From contig NC_081411.1 of assembly GCF_030272615.1 (NCBI RefSeq), positions 837,794,136 to 837,858,135 on the forward strand: a DNA stretch of 64,000 bases, given 5' to 3'. This document shows positions 49,380 to 59,134 of the stretch, piece by piece. The notes beneath the pieces were generated by a model that had not been told where the DNA came from, searched no databases, and saw nothing but the letters and a program-made list of their open reading frames with translations. The position numbers were made by a program, and so were the translations under genes. The DNA comes from Cryptomeria japonica (lineage: Eukaryota > Streptophyta > Pinopsida > Cupressales > Cupressaceae). Within the stretch, counting starts at the first letter, position 1; each line of letters begins with the position of its first letter.

Positions 49380-50963
49380 GATGGGATGGGGTTTGGGATA
49401 GACTAGCCTAGTCTATGCTCTTGGATCCTTTCCTTGGATCTCTTGGTGTTCTCCTCACACCCTAGTGTCTCTAGGACTTCCTTTGTTTGAGGAATCCCTT
49501 GACCTTGCCCAATCCACCCACCAATGAGTTCCTATGCTTCTCCTAAGGTCTCACTTACACATGAGACTCAAAATCCCTTACTATGGCTAATAAGGGCTGA
49601 TCTCATTCCACACCTTCCAAGGTCTTAGCAAGGTTGTTTCAGGTCTATTTCATGGTCTATCCACCCATTTATGAGCCCTCAAGAGATTTCCATATTCTAA
49701 CCCCTTACCGATTTCACAAATTTGGGTTTTTACCTTCAAAAAGGGCTACAAGGATTAGGGCCAATTAGGCTTCCTAACCGGTCTTCTAGGGCTCCCTCTC
49801 ACAAATGATGCACAAACAACCCTAACTCCCAAAATGGACTGCCATTCAATTGGCAAGGGCTCAAGGATTTTCTAGGTTTTGGGCCTCCAAGTGGCCGTAC
49901 AGTGCCTAGGGTGAATTTTGGGGTTTTTAAGGGTTTTGTGAGGGTTTCTAGGGTCAGTCTAGGTCACAGTGAAGGTTTTGTGTGTTATCCACCTTTTTTG
50001 GATTAGTGGAGGCTCCTCCTTCACACCAATGATGCTTCTAACACTCCTCTACACCTCCTCCAAAGGATGTACTCTCCTCTGTCCAACCTTGCTCTCCAAG
50101 TCCTCTGCAATTCAACCTCTCCTAACCGGGCACTGTCTAGTCTTGCCTAGGAGTGGGTCTTTGCTTAGCCTTCCTACATTTTTAAGGGCCCTGCTTGTTT
50201 TACAATATAGTACAAGGTCTGAACTCTCATTCCCCATGGTTTCATGGCAGTTCCACAATGGGGAATGGAGTTATGTAGTCATTTACACAATCCTGTCCAA
50301 AACTGGACAGTAAGAAGATAATTTACAAACTATTCACAAACACACTCAATCTGCAAGTAAGAACCTAAACTAATTGCTTTAAATGAAAGTATTTACACCA
50401 TGAAAAGCATTCCACATAGTTTTAGATGTTTCTCAATCCATTAACTTGCTTGGTTGCTTCATACAAACTAACTCGTAATAATTTCACAATCTCAGTCTGA
50501 TCTTTTTGCTAGGGTTGTACAATCTCTGACATCCAACCCTTTCATTTAGGGTTTGCAAGTACTTATACTACCTATACCTTAGTCTATGTGCCCAAACTAG
50601 GGTTTTCCATGCTAACCTAAACAACTTGACATCATGGTGGAAAAGTTGCTTGACAACTTTTAAAAGTTGTCAGGCAACTTTTGAGCAACTTTCCCAATGT
50701 TGCTTTTTATGACTCCTAGACCCACATTGGGCCAACCAAAGGACACCACCATGTTATAAAGGACCCCTAAACACTTCAAGGACACACATACCCTCCATTT
50801 TCAAGAAAATCACAATCTTGACTCATGACCCCTAAGATCTCCACTAGGACCCTAACTAAGACCTATGAGCACATGGCTCATTATTTTATGTACAATGGCT
50901 TCTAAAGAAGCATAACACCAACAAAACAAAGAAAGAGAAAGAGTTTGGAAGGGTTCTCCTACA
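49380..50963 (-). repeat. 5' LTR of B
   Basis: 1584 bp, same ends as 43074-44691. The minus strand near 50560 has AGTATAAGTACTT, a possible TATA box. It carries the same hairpin-forming aaaagttgc cluster (about 50635-50705). It is slightly shorter than the other LTR through internal indels. Confidence 0.9.
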
Positions 50964-50966
50964 CTA

Positions 50967-51882
50967 GTCTCTCATAGGTTGAGATGGCTCCACATGTCCA
51001 TCAGGCTAGTGCCTTGTGTTATTGTGTTATTGTGTTATGAGGATGGCATGTGATGACACTCCACTCCTACATGTGTTCCCCCTTTATGATTTATGATTAT
51101 TCTTATTGGATGCATTTATGTCTTGATGAGTTTTATGCCTCTGGGAATTTATTCTTGTGGCTCTGTGTGAGTTCTTGCTTGAGAGTCCTTGTTGGTTAGT
51201 CTCTTTGGTTTTTAGTGTTAGCCTAGATGTAGAGTGTGTGTTGGGACCTTGTGTCATCTCCTAGCATGGGGCGTGGTTCCTTTGGTTCCACATGGTCAGG
51301 TGGTTGGTGCTTTTAAACCATTGGGATGTTCCTATCTTTGGATTCTTCTTGCATGGATAAGGATGCTTCATTTTGTTCATGGATAATAATTTCAGCAAGA
51401 AAGTAAATGATGATGTGATTTGTGTAATGAAATTCTTATGTAATGGTTGTAAAAGAGATCATGTTTATGAGGAATGACTATGTTGTTCTAGATATAATGA
51501 TAGATTTTGATTATGATATATGATTGTAATGATGAACCTTGAGTGGTATTGTAACACATTTATATTAAATGAAATGGATGCATGAGATGTGGATAAGTAT
51601 TGTTGTTCGAAACTAAATGATGTCTTTTGTATTCTTGATGAACCATGTTAAAAGTAAATCAGGTAAATGTCATGATAATGGTATTAGATTTGAAATGATG
51701 TTTTTAATTAATGATTTAAATAGAAGAAATGTTATGTCTTGATAGGATGTATGAGTTTGAGTAACGTTGGAAGATATCTTAGGATGTGATTAAAGAATTT
51801 GAAATTATAGTATCATACTTCATAGACAGTGATCTAATGATTGAATTGAAATCTTATAATGATTGGGGTGTAATTGAAGGTT
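50967..51882 (+). repeat. 3' LTR of A, segment 2
   Basis: gtctctcataggttgagatg resumes LTR A at the equivalent of 30690, and the match runs to gaaggtt, equivalent to about 31563, where C begins. Confidence 0.9.
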
Positions 51883-53482
51883 TGATGTAGAGGGTCAGGG
51901 GTTTTAGGTGACTTCAAGAAAACATATTTTCAAGTGCTTCACACTCCTTGCATTTGCCTAGTGTTTCCAAGGCACCTTAAGGCTTAAAAGGGCAAATCAA
52001 TACCCAAATCTCCACTATGACTCCTAGTGTCTTCAACCACTTATTCCAACCCAATTCAACAAGTTTCAATTAGTTTTAAGGTTTCAAGACTTCTCCATTC
52101 TCTTAAACCCGACTATGCCTACTACTAGCCCTAGAGCCCTAATTAGGCCACTTCAGGCTGAATTAATTCAGTTCCTCCAATTTTTCCCAAATAACTTCCA
52201 AAAAAAAATAGCTTTTTGGATACCCTTTTCGGCTTACTATAACATATATTAAAATTAGATATGGTTGTTTTGGACCATGCCTTTGCTGTCCTAAGACTGA
52301 GACTATTTTTTATGCAAAAACCCACACTTTTACAAAGAAAGTATATAAAATACTTATCCCCCAACCTTTAAACTCTCAACAGTAGTTTTTTATGACTCCA
52401 AATCAAGGAAAATCCAATTTTTTAGGTTCTATGATCTTGTTTAATGTGCAAAACCCAAAGCCCTCACCAATAGGCTCCCAAAACCAAGGGTTTCTTGATT
52501 AACCACTCTCCCAGCTCTGCTGCAACTTTATCAAGGTTCATACATCTTCTCCTAGACCATATTAGACATATTCAATCATTAAACTACCCCTTTGTTAAGG
52601 TAGATCTTCTGCTGCTATAGGCTTGCTATGCTTCCTACTCACTTCTCCTTCGCCCAACTCACGGTGATCACCTATCAAACCACACTTCCTGCAAGTTATT
52701 TGGTTAGGATCATATTATACATGTTATATAGAGCCTCCTTTATGAGAAACAGGGCCTTACATCCATAGAAGGGCTCCAAATTGCATTTTGGGCCTTCAAT
52801 GCCAATGATACAACTCAGAAAATTTTAGGACAGTCAGCACAAATGACAAAATCTGAGCAAAACCTGCTACAAAATCATTCCAAATCACTTATTACAATGT
52901 TTAATGACTGCCCAAGGCTTATACCATGAAATATCAATCACTTTCAAGCAACAAAACACAAGAAATTGCAAGAAAATGAAGGTTTTATTCACTTTTTCTG
53001 TTAAATCCGTACAACATCTGTACTGTAGCATCCAACCCCACCAAAATGGAGTTCCAAGGTTTTATAAGACCTTCCCCCAACTTCCCAAACTGAAATCAAT
53101 CAGTTATTTGTCATTATAGACTTGTTTAGACTCTAAAATCCATTTTCCCACCAAAAAACAACTAACCGTTAGAATTCAAAAATTTGAATTTCTAACTTAC
53201 AATTTATTGAATAATTTAAAGTCTAACCTATCAAACTTAATGTTTTATTACTCTTAGGATCCAAACAAACTTATCTAACCATCCAAATCCTATTTAGGCA
53301 CTATTGGCCTCCCTTACATAATTTTGGTCCTAAAGCCCTTATTAAGACCTTCAAGACATTTAACTTTAAAATCATATTGATCATTACAAATTTCCATTAT
53401 TGGCTTCAAAACACTCCAATTCACTTGTTTTGATTCATAACTCTTCATGGTCTTGATAGCTTGCTTGGGTGCACCTGCACCA
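51883..53482 (-). repeat. 3' LTR of C
   Basis: Plus-strand ends TGATGTAGAGGG and GCACCTGCACCA; 1600 bp. The purines before it on the minus strand (ATGGGGACTA, 53483-53492) would be the PPT. Confidence 0.9.
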
Positions 53483-53973
53483 TAGTCCCCATGAATGAAA
53501 GTCTTCTTATCCCAAGAAGTCATCCATGTCTTGCCTTCATGTTTGCTTGCTTGCATCTAATTCTTAGGAACTAGATACTCCCCAAATGTGACTTGTTTCC
53601 TCCTATGAACACCTGCATTCATACACCAATCATTAGAAACAAAAATTTTATGATTTGGCTGTCCCAAACCAATGGTACTCATGGCTGATATTTGCTTTGT
53701 GGCTGCCCCTTTTCCTCTATCTTGAGGTATCTGCAACCTGCCCAACTTTCTGTCCTTTACTTGTCCAATGAGAGGACATTTTACTATACCAACTAGTACA
53801 TGATCAAGTTCCCAAAGTCCTTCATGAACTGGACTATCATACTGCTGCAAATCTGCACTTTTCTTGCCCTGCTCTTTGACTGAAAACTCATTGCCAAAAC
53901 ACATTACAGTGGTGTCTCTTGCCTTCCCCATCAATGGGCTCAATTTGTATTTCCTTCCACCCTTATGAACCAC
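53314..53973 (-). pseudogene. C tail ORF running into the 3' LTR
   Basis: Frame 53973-53557 continues after an in-frame TAG as 53556-53314. It is also in frame with the protease ORF upstream, separated only by a TGA near 53983. The first residues (MVHKGGRKYKLSPL) look like the normal sequence just after protease. The rest is a basic protein of about 200 residues matching no family I know. The last about 55 codons lie inside the LTR, since the LTR begins within the GAGAPK codons near 53482. It may be the relic joint left by deletion of pol, or a true accessory tail. Confidence 0.6.
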
Positions 53974-53982
53974 ATAGGTGTT

Positions 53983-54684
53983 TCAATACCCATCATGTAT
54001 AATCCTTTGAGAGTATTGCCAAGGTCTACCCAAAATCAAATGACCACAACTCATATCCATTACATCACACAAAATACTATCAGCATATTGACCAATGGAG
54101 AAATTAATGACCACCTGATCCTTTACCAACATATTCTGACCTTCACTGACCCATGTAGAAAAATATGGATTAGGATGTGCAAGGGTTTGTAAATTTAACT
54201 TTTTGACTACTTCATAAGCAACCAAATTGTGACAACCCCCTGAATCAACAATCAATTTACATACCTTGCCATGGATTTTACAATTTGTCCTAAAGATCCT
54301 TTCTTGCTGTGATAGTTGTACTTTCCCCATGAGTAACAACTCTCCTTCCTCTGGTGGTATCATTATTTCTTCTTCTTGTTCTTCCTTTTTGTTTTCTTGT
54401 GTCAAATTAACCCTCCTTTCCTTCTTGTCCTCATTCCATTTAGGACATTTGAATGATGGGTGTCCTGGTTCATTGCAATTGTAACATCTAAATGTGCCCC
54501 TTCCTTGACCAAATCCTCTTCTTCCTCTCTGATTGTATCCACCCCTTGATTCTGAAAATGATTCCTTGCCCTTGTCATCATTGTTTGGTCCTTGACCTCT
54601 ACCACCTCTTCCTCTATTTGTATTACCTCCTCTTCCTGACCTTTCTTGTCTTCTCCTCACCTTTTCTTCTGCTCTAATAGCCAA
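53983..54684 (-). pseudogene. C nucleocapsid knuckle and aspartic protease
   Basis: A 233-codon open stretch. An Arg/Gly-rich region (residues 8-64) leads to a knuckle CYNCNEPGHPSFKC (residues 67-80, CX2CX4HX4C). An acidic linker follows, then a retropepsin core with active site LIVDSGGCHNLV (Asp147) and GHLILGRPWQYS near the end. It ends at a TGA just where B's homologous protease continues, so pol was probably once fused here. Confidence 0.85.
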
Positions 54685-55496
54685 CTGATAACATTCACCA
54701 ATGGTCCTTGGTACTTGTAGACCAATCTCATCCTACAAATGATACTTCAAGCCATTGATATACCTGACTACCTTCTCATCTTCTTCCTCATATCCTCCCC
54801 TAATACTCAATTTATGAAATTGTTCAATATATGCCATTACATCCATGTCTTTCTATTTCAAATTTTGTCTCATCCTCTTCACATGTATGCTATAATTTGA
54901 AGGCAAGAATTGCTCCTTGATGAGGTTCTTCATCCTTGCCCAATTTTGATTCTTGTCAACCCCCTAGACATTCTATCATTTTGTAAACTTGTCTACCAAG
55001 TTAAAGCAGTTCCTCTAAACTTTCCTTTTGCAAACTTCACTCGTTTCTCATCCTCCATCTCCTCATACTCAAAGTAGTTCTCCAAGGCATCCAGCCAACC
55101 CAACACTTCTTCACTATCCATCTTCCCTTGATAGATAGGTACCTCCACATGTCCTTTCCCTCCATTTTTTTGTACTACCTTAAAAATCCTAACAAGCTTC
55201 CTCTCCTTAGGGTCCATCTCATCTTCTGTTTCCCTATGTTCTTGTCTTTCACGGTGTTCCTCTCCTTCATCTTCATAATGTTCTTCATTAACTTCTTCCC
55301 TCCTATGGTCCATTCTTTCTTTCTCATAGCCTTATAACCTAGCTTGCATGGCCTCTTTCTCTCTTCTCCATTGTCTATCCGTCCTTGCTTCAGCCTTTTC
55401 TCTTGCTACATCTTGTTCTCTTCTTTCCCTTCTTTCTCTTTCCAAAATCTCCTTCAACTCCTCAAGTTCCCTAGCCAATTGACTATTAGGTTCCAT
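54685..55496 (-). pseudogene. C gag (capsid), broken
   Basis: ATG at 55496, about 40 nt after the PBS, opens a frame rich in Glu/Arg with a TAA near 55325. Stretch 55313-54993 has YQGKMDSEEVLGWLDALENY and AKGKFRGTALTW, the Ty3 capsid core. Downstream to 54685 the sequence is still gag-like but has stops and a frameshift. Confidence 0.75.
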
Positions 55497-55532
55497 AACT
55501 ACCCTTCCAATCCTTTACCCAGACCTTTCACT

Positions 55533-55544
55533 GCTTTGATACCA
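55533..55544 (-). other. Primer-binding site of C (one mismatch)
   Basis: The minus strand reads TGGTATCAAAGC, the initiator-Met site with one G to A change. Confidence 0.8.
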
Positions 55545-55547
55545 ATT

Positions 55548-57147
55548 TTATGTAGAGGGTCAGGGGTTTTAGGTGACTTCAAGAAAATATATTTTCAAGT
55601 GCTTCACACTCCTTGCATTTGCCTAGTGTTTCCAAGGCACCTTAAGGCTTAAAAGGGAAAATCAATACCCAACTCTCCACTATGACTCCTAGTGTCTTCA
55701 ACCACTTATTTCAACCCAATTCAACAAGTTTCAATTAGTTTTAAGGTTTCAAGACTTCTCCATTCTCTTAAACCCCACTATGCCTGCTACTAGCCCTAGA
55801 ACCCCAATTAGGCCACTTGAGGCTGAATTAATTCAGTTTCTCCAATTTTTCCCAAATCACTTCCAAAAAAAAATAGCTTTTTGGATACCCTTTTCGACTT
55901 ACTATAACATATATCAAAATTAGGTATGGTTGTTTTGTACCATGCCTTTGCTGTCCTAAGACTAAGACTATTTTTTATGCAAAAACCCACACTTTTACAA
56001 AGCAAGTATATAAAATAATTATCCCCCAACCTTTAAACTCTCAATAGTAGTTTTTTATGACTCCAAACCAAGTAAAATCTAATTGTTTAGGTTCTATGAT
56101 CTTGTTTAATGTGCAAACCCCAAAGCCCTCACCAATAGGCTCCCAAAACCAAGGGTTTCTTGATTAACCACTCTCCCAGCACTGCTGCAACTTTATAAAG
56201 GTTCATACACCTTCTCCTAGACCATATTAGACATATCCAATCATTAAACTACCCCTTTGTTAAGGTAGATCTTCTGCTGCTATAGGCTAGCTATGCTTCC
56301 TACTCACTTCTCCTTCATCCAACTCATAGTGATCACCTGTCAAACAACACAACCTGCAAGTTATTTGGTTAGGTTCATATCATACATGTTATATAGAGCC
56401 TCCTCTATGAGAAACAGGACCTTACATCCATAGAAGGGCTCCAAATTGCATTTTGGGCCTTCAATGCCAATGATACAACTCAGAAAATTTTAGGACAGTC
56501 AGCACAAATGACAAAATCTGAGCAAAACCTGCTACAAAATCATTCCAAATCACTTATTACAATGTTTAATGACTTCCCAAGGCTTATACCATGAAAGATC
56601 AATCACTTTCAAGCAACAAAACACAAGAAATTGCAAGAAAATGAAGGTTTTATTCACTTTTTCTATTAAATCTGTACAACATCCGTACTGTAGCATCCAA
56701 CCCCACCAAAATGGAGTTCCAAGGTTTTATAAGACCTTCCCCCAACTTTCCAAACCAAATTCAATCAGTTATTTGTCATTATAGACTTGTTTAGGCTCTA
56801 AAATCCATTTTCCCACCAAAAAACAACTAACTGTTAAAATTCAAAAATTTGAATTTCTAACTTACAATTTATTGAATAATTTAAAGTCTAACCTATCAAA
56901 CTTAATGTTTTATTACTCCTAGGATCCAAACAAACTTATCTAACCATCCAAATCCTATTTAGGCATTATTGGCCTCCCTTACATAATTTTGGTCCTAAAG
57001 CCCTTATTAAGACCTTCAAGACATTTAACTTTAAAATCATATTGATCATTACAAATTTCTATTATTGGCTTCAAAACACTCCAATTCACTTGTTTTGATT
57101 CATAACTCTTCATGGTCTTGATAGCTTGCTTGGGTGCACCTGCACCA
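55548..57147 (-). repeat. 5' LTR of C
   Basis: 1600 bp; the left end is TTATGTAGAGGG where the 3' LTR has TGATGTAGAGGG, so the terminal dinucleotide has mutated here. The right end is GCACCTGCACCA followed by aggtt. The minus strand near 56005-56020 has TTTTATATACTT, a possible TATA box. Confidence 0.9.
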
Positions 57148-58108
57148 AGGTTCCTTATGAAATATTGTATGGATATTATTAGTGAATTAATTGCTAATCT
57201 TATTAATGGAAATTACTAGTAAGTGTATGGATAGACGATAAGATGAGTGGTTGTCTTTTAGGAAAGGATTAGAATGTATCATGTGTTATAGTTTAAGAAT
57301 TATATCTCCATTTGGTGGATGATCTTATTGGTTATGGAATTAGGATATTGTATCATAGTTTGTGTTTAGATGATTTTATGTAGTTACCTAATTTGTAATA
57401 AGATGATTGTTGGTTAATTGATATAGTCTAATATATTTTAGGAGTATTAAATGAGCTATGGATTAAATGTTTAGGAAGACTTTGTGATTATTGCTTTATG
57501 TACTTTAGGAATCATGATGAAGTAATAAGCATGCTAGGAGCATAGAATCATAAATGATTATGTGGAAGATAATCATAAATGGAAATGGTGCGAATGCAAT
57601 GTAAGGGTTAATCTTGGTATGTGAATGGTGATGTTAATAGTTGAAGGTTGGTTAATGGTAATAGGAACATTTGGACTTGGCATATAAAATGAATCTAAGT
57701 GAAAAGGGAAATAGATTTGCATTGAAAGATAGAATCTCATGTTAAATGAATTATTAAGTAGTTATCATATCATGAGTGGTAGGTATTGCTATGATGCACC
57801 TATGTGTGTATAATGACTAAGATTATGAGGTATTGATTTGGATGAAAGTAAATGTTTATTGCTTATGTAGGTAGACTAAGTAATGGTGTTGAGATACCCT
57901 AGGGAGTTGGTAGTAATGATTTATTGTATTCTGCTTGTGTAATTGTTTGAATAGCTTGAGTGAATTATTCTATTTTCATAACACTTAATTGTTGTTATGT
58001 GCTCACTGCATTTCTTAAGTGATTTTATGTGTTGTATTGTTTAAAAAAATAAATTAAATTAGCATGTTTTTAGCTATATTTCTCTTGGGTATTTTGGCGA
58101 GCATTACA
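57148..58108 (+). repeat. 3' LTR of A, segment 3
   Basis: aggttccttatgaaatattg continues LTR A from the equivalent of 31560 to its end, GCGAGCATTACA, followed by TSD tatag at 58109-58113. Confidence 0.9.
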
Positions 58109-59072
58109 TATAGTTCTTTTGCTTAAACCAACACTTCTCGGTACTATGTCCATATCTATTGCAGTTTTTACAAAACCCTTTGAGTTTTGCCTTCTGATAA
58201 TTGCTAGTAGACTTTGTCCTACATTGGTTAGATGTGTGACCATATTTATTGCAATTGTAACAATAACCATTAGACCTAGTGACATTCAGTTGCTTACCTT
58301 TTCTGATTTGGCACATGTTAGCAGTATGTCCTTGTTTTCCACAGTAGTTGCAAATAGGTTTCTTTCCTTTGATGTTCTTCTTGTTTCCAGCTTGCTTTGA
58401 TGATTCTCCTCTCTCGGTAGTGTCTTTTCCTTTGTAACTGAGTCCTGCATCTTTATTGGGTCTTCTTGTATTCAATTGCTCATCCAACATCTTCGATGCT
58501 TCATAACTCTTCTTCAATGTTTCTTTGGATTTCTTTTCTGCTTCAAGTTCATCTTTCAACCTTGATACTTCAAGTTTCAATGCTTGATTCTCATCATCTT
58601 TCAGATTTGCTTCATGATGTGCATAACCTAATTGATCTGATAGATTTTGTTGAATCCCAGTCAACCTTGTGATTTCATCATTCTTTTCAGATACTAATGC
58701 TTCAAGGTATTGTTTTTCTCTTTCTAGATTTCTTACTTTATCCTTGGCTATCCTCAATGCATCCAAATTTTTAGTCATCTATGTGCTAAAATTTTCATGT
58801 CCTCTTTTCATTACTTTTAGCTGATCAGTCAGTGCTGTGTTCTTTTCTTTCAGTTCTTCAGTCATCTCTTCAGTCTCTTCAGATATACTGTTCTCAGATG
58901 ATGTCTCAATTGTTTCCACTAACTCTTGAGAGTCCTACAAATCATCAGACAATCTTCTTCTAACTTTCAATGATTTTTGCATTTGTCTTTGCATGTCTGT
59001 AATCACTTGATTAGCATGATCCAACTCTTCTTGCAAATACACAATTCTCTGAGATCGTTTATAGCCTTCCAT
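58109..59072 (-). pseudogene. Element E ORF1, N-terminal and central part
   Basis: Start ATG 59072, about 50 nt from the PBS, with no earlier Met in frame. TAG occurs at codon 46 (58937) and near 58785; the frame is otherwise open from 58778. Residues about 15-220 are Leu/Glu/Lys-rich with heptad-like spacing, a long coiled coil (for example DELEAEKKSKETLKK). Then come CNYCGKQGHTANMC, CYNCNKYGHTSNQC and CKNCNRYGHSTEKC, near residues 241-254, 271-284 and 301-314. No UBN2 or Ty3 capsid pattern is visible. It is probably an RNA-binding Gag substitute. The same ORF in E2 shares the TAG at codon 46. Confidence 0.75.
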
Positions 59073-59120
59073 TGATAAGATCTTTTTCTTTAGGCTGTTA
59101 AACCCTTTTCCAAGATTGAA

Positions 59121-59132
59121 GCTCTGATACCA
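59121..59132 (-). other. Primer-binding site of element E
   Basis: The minus strand reads TGGTATCAGAGC two bases after the LTR end TAACA. Confidence 0.85.
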
Positions 59133-59134
59133 AT

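Larger units (their letters stand above)
43074..50963 (-). mobile_element. Element B: Ty3 chromovirus inserted in the 3' LTR of A
   Basis: LTRs at 43074-44691 and 49380-50963, PBS at 49365-49376 and PPT at 44692-44712 show a complete minus-strand element. Domain order is gag, zinc knuckle, protease, reverse transcriptase, RNase H, integrase, chromodomain, which defines chromoviruses. The target duplication is imperfect: ttctc on the left, gtctc on the right, with three extra bases (cta) after the LTR. The site is the gtctc of LTR A. Confidence 0.9.
51883..57147 (-). mobile_element. Element C: gag-protease-only non-autonomous Ty3 element
   Basis: Two 1600-bp LTRs (51883-53482 and 55548-57147) with TSD aggtt on both sides (51878-51882, 57148-57152). 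The PBS is at 55533-55544 and the interior is only 2065 bp. The interior has gag, a zinc knuckle and an aspartic protease, then a short unrelated tail; no reverse transcriptase, RNase H or integrase. It resembles terminal-repeat retrotransposons with a GAG domain (TR-GAG). LTR copies look more alike than those of A, consistent with later arrival. Confidence 0.9.
27600..58108 (+). mobile_element. Element A: LARD-like element with giant LTRs, nested host of B, C and D
   Basis: Flanked by tatag on both sides. The 5' LTR is 4922 bp. The 3' LTR, once B and C and their target duplications are removed, is about 4924 bp. The internal region, once D is removed, is about 3.3 kb and has a PBS (32524) and PPT (40004-40016) but no recognisable coding. 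Orientation is plus from PBS and PPT. These proportions are those described for LARDs in cereals (LTR about 4.5 kb, non-coding interior about 3.5 kb). Confidence 0.9.
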
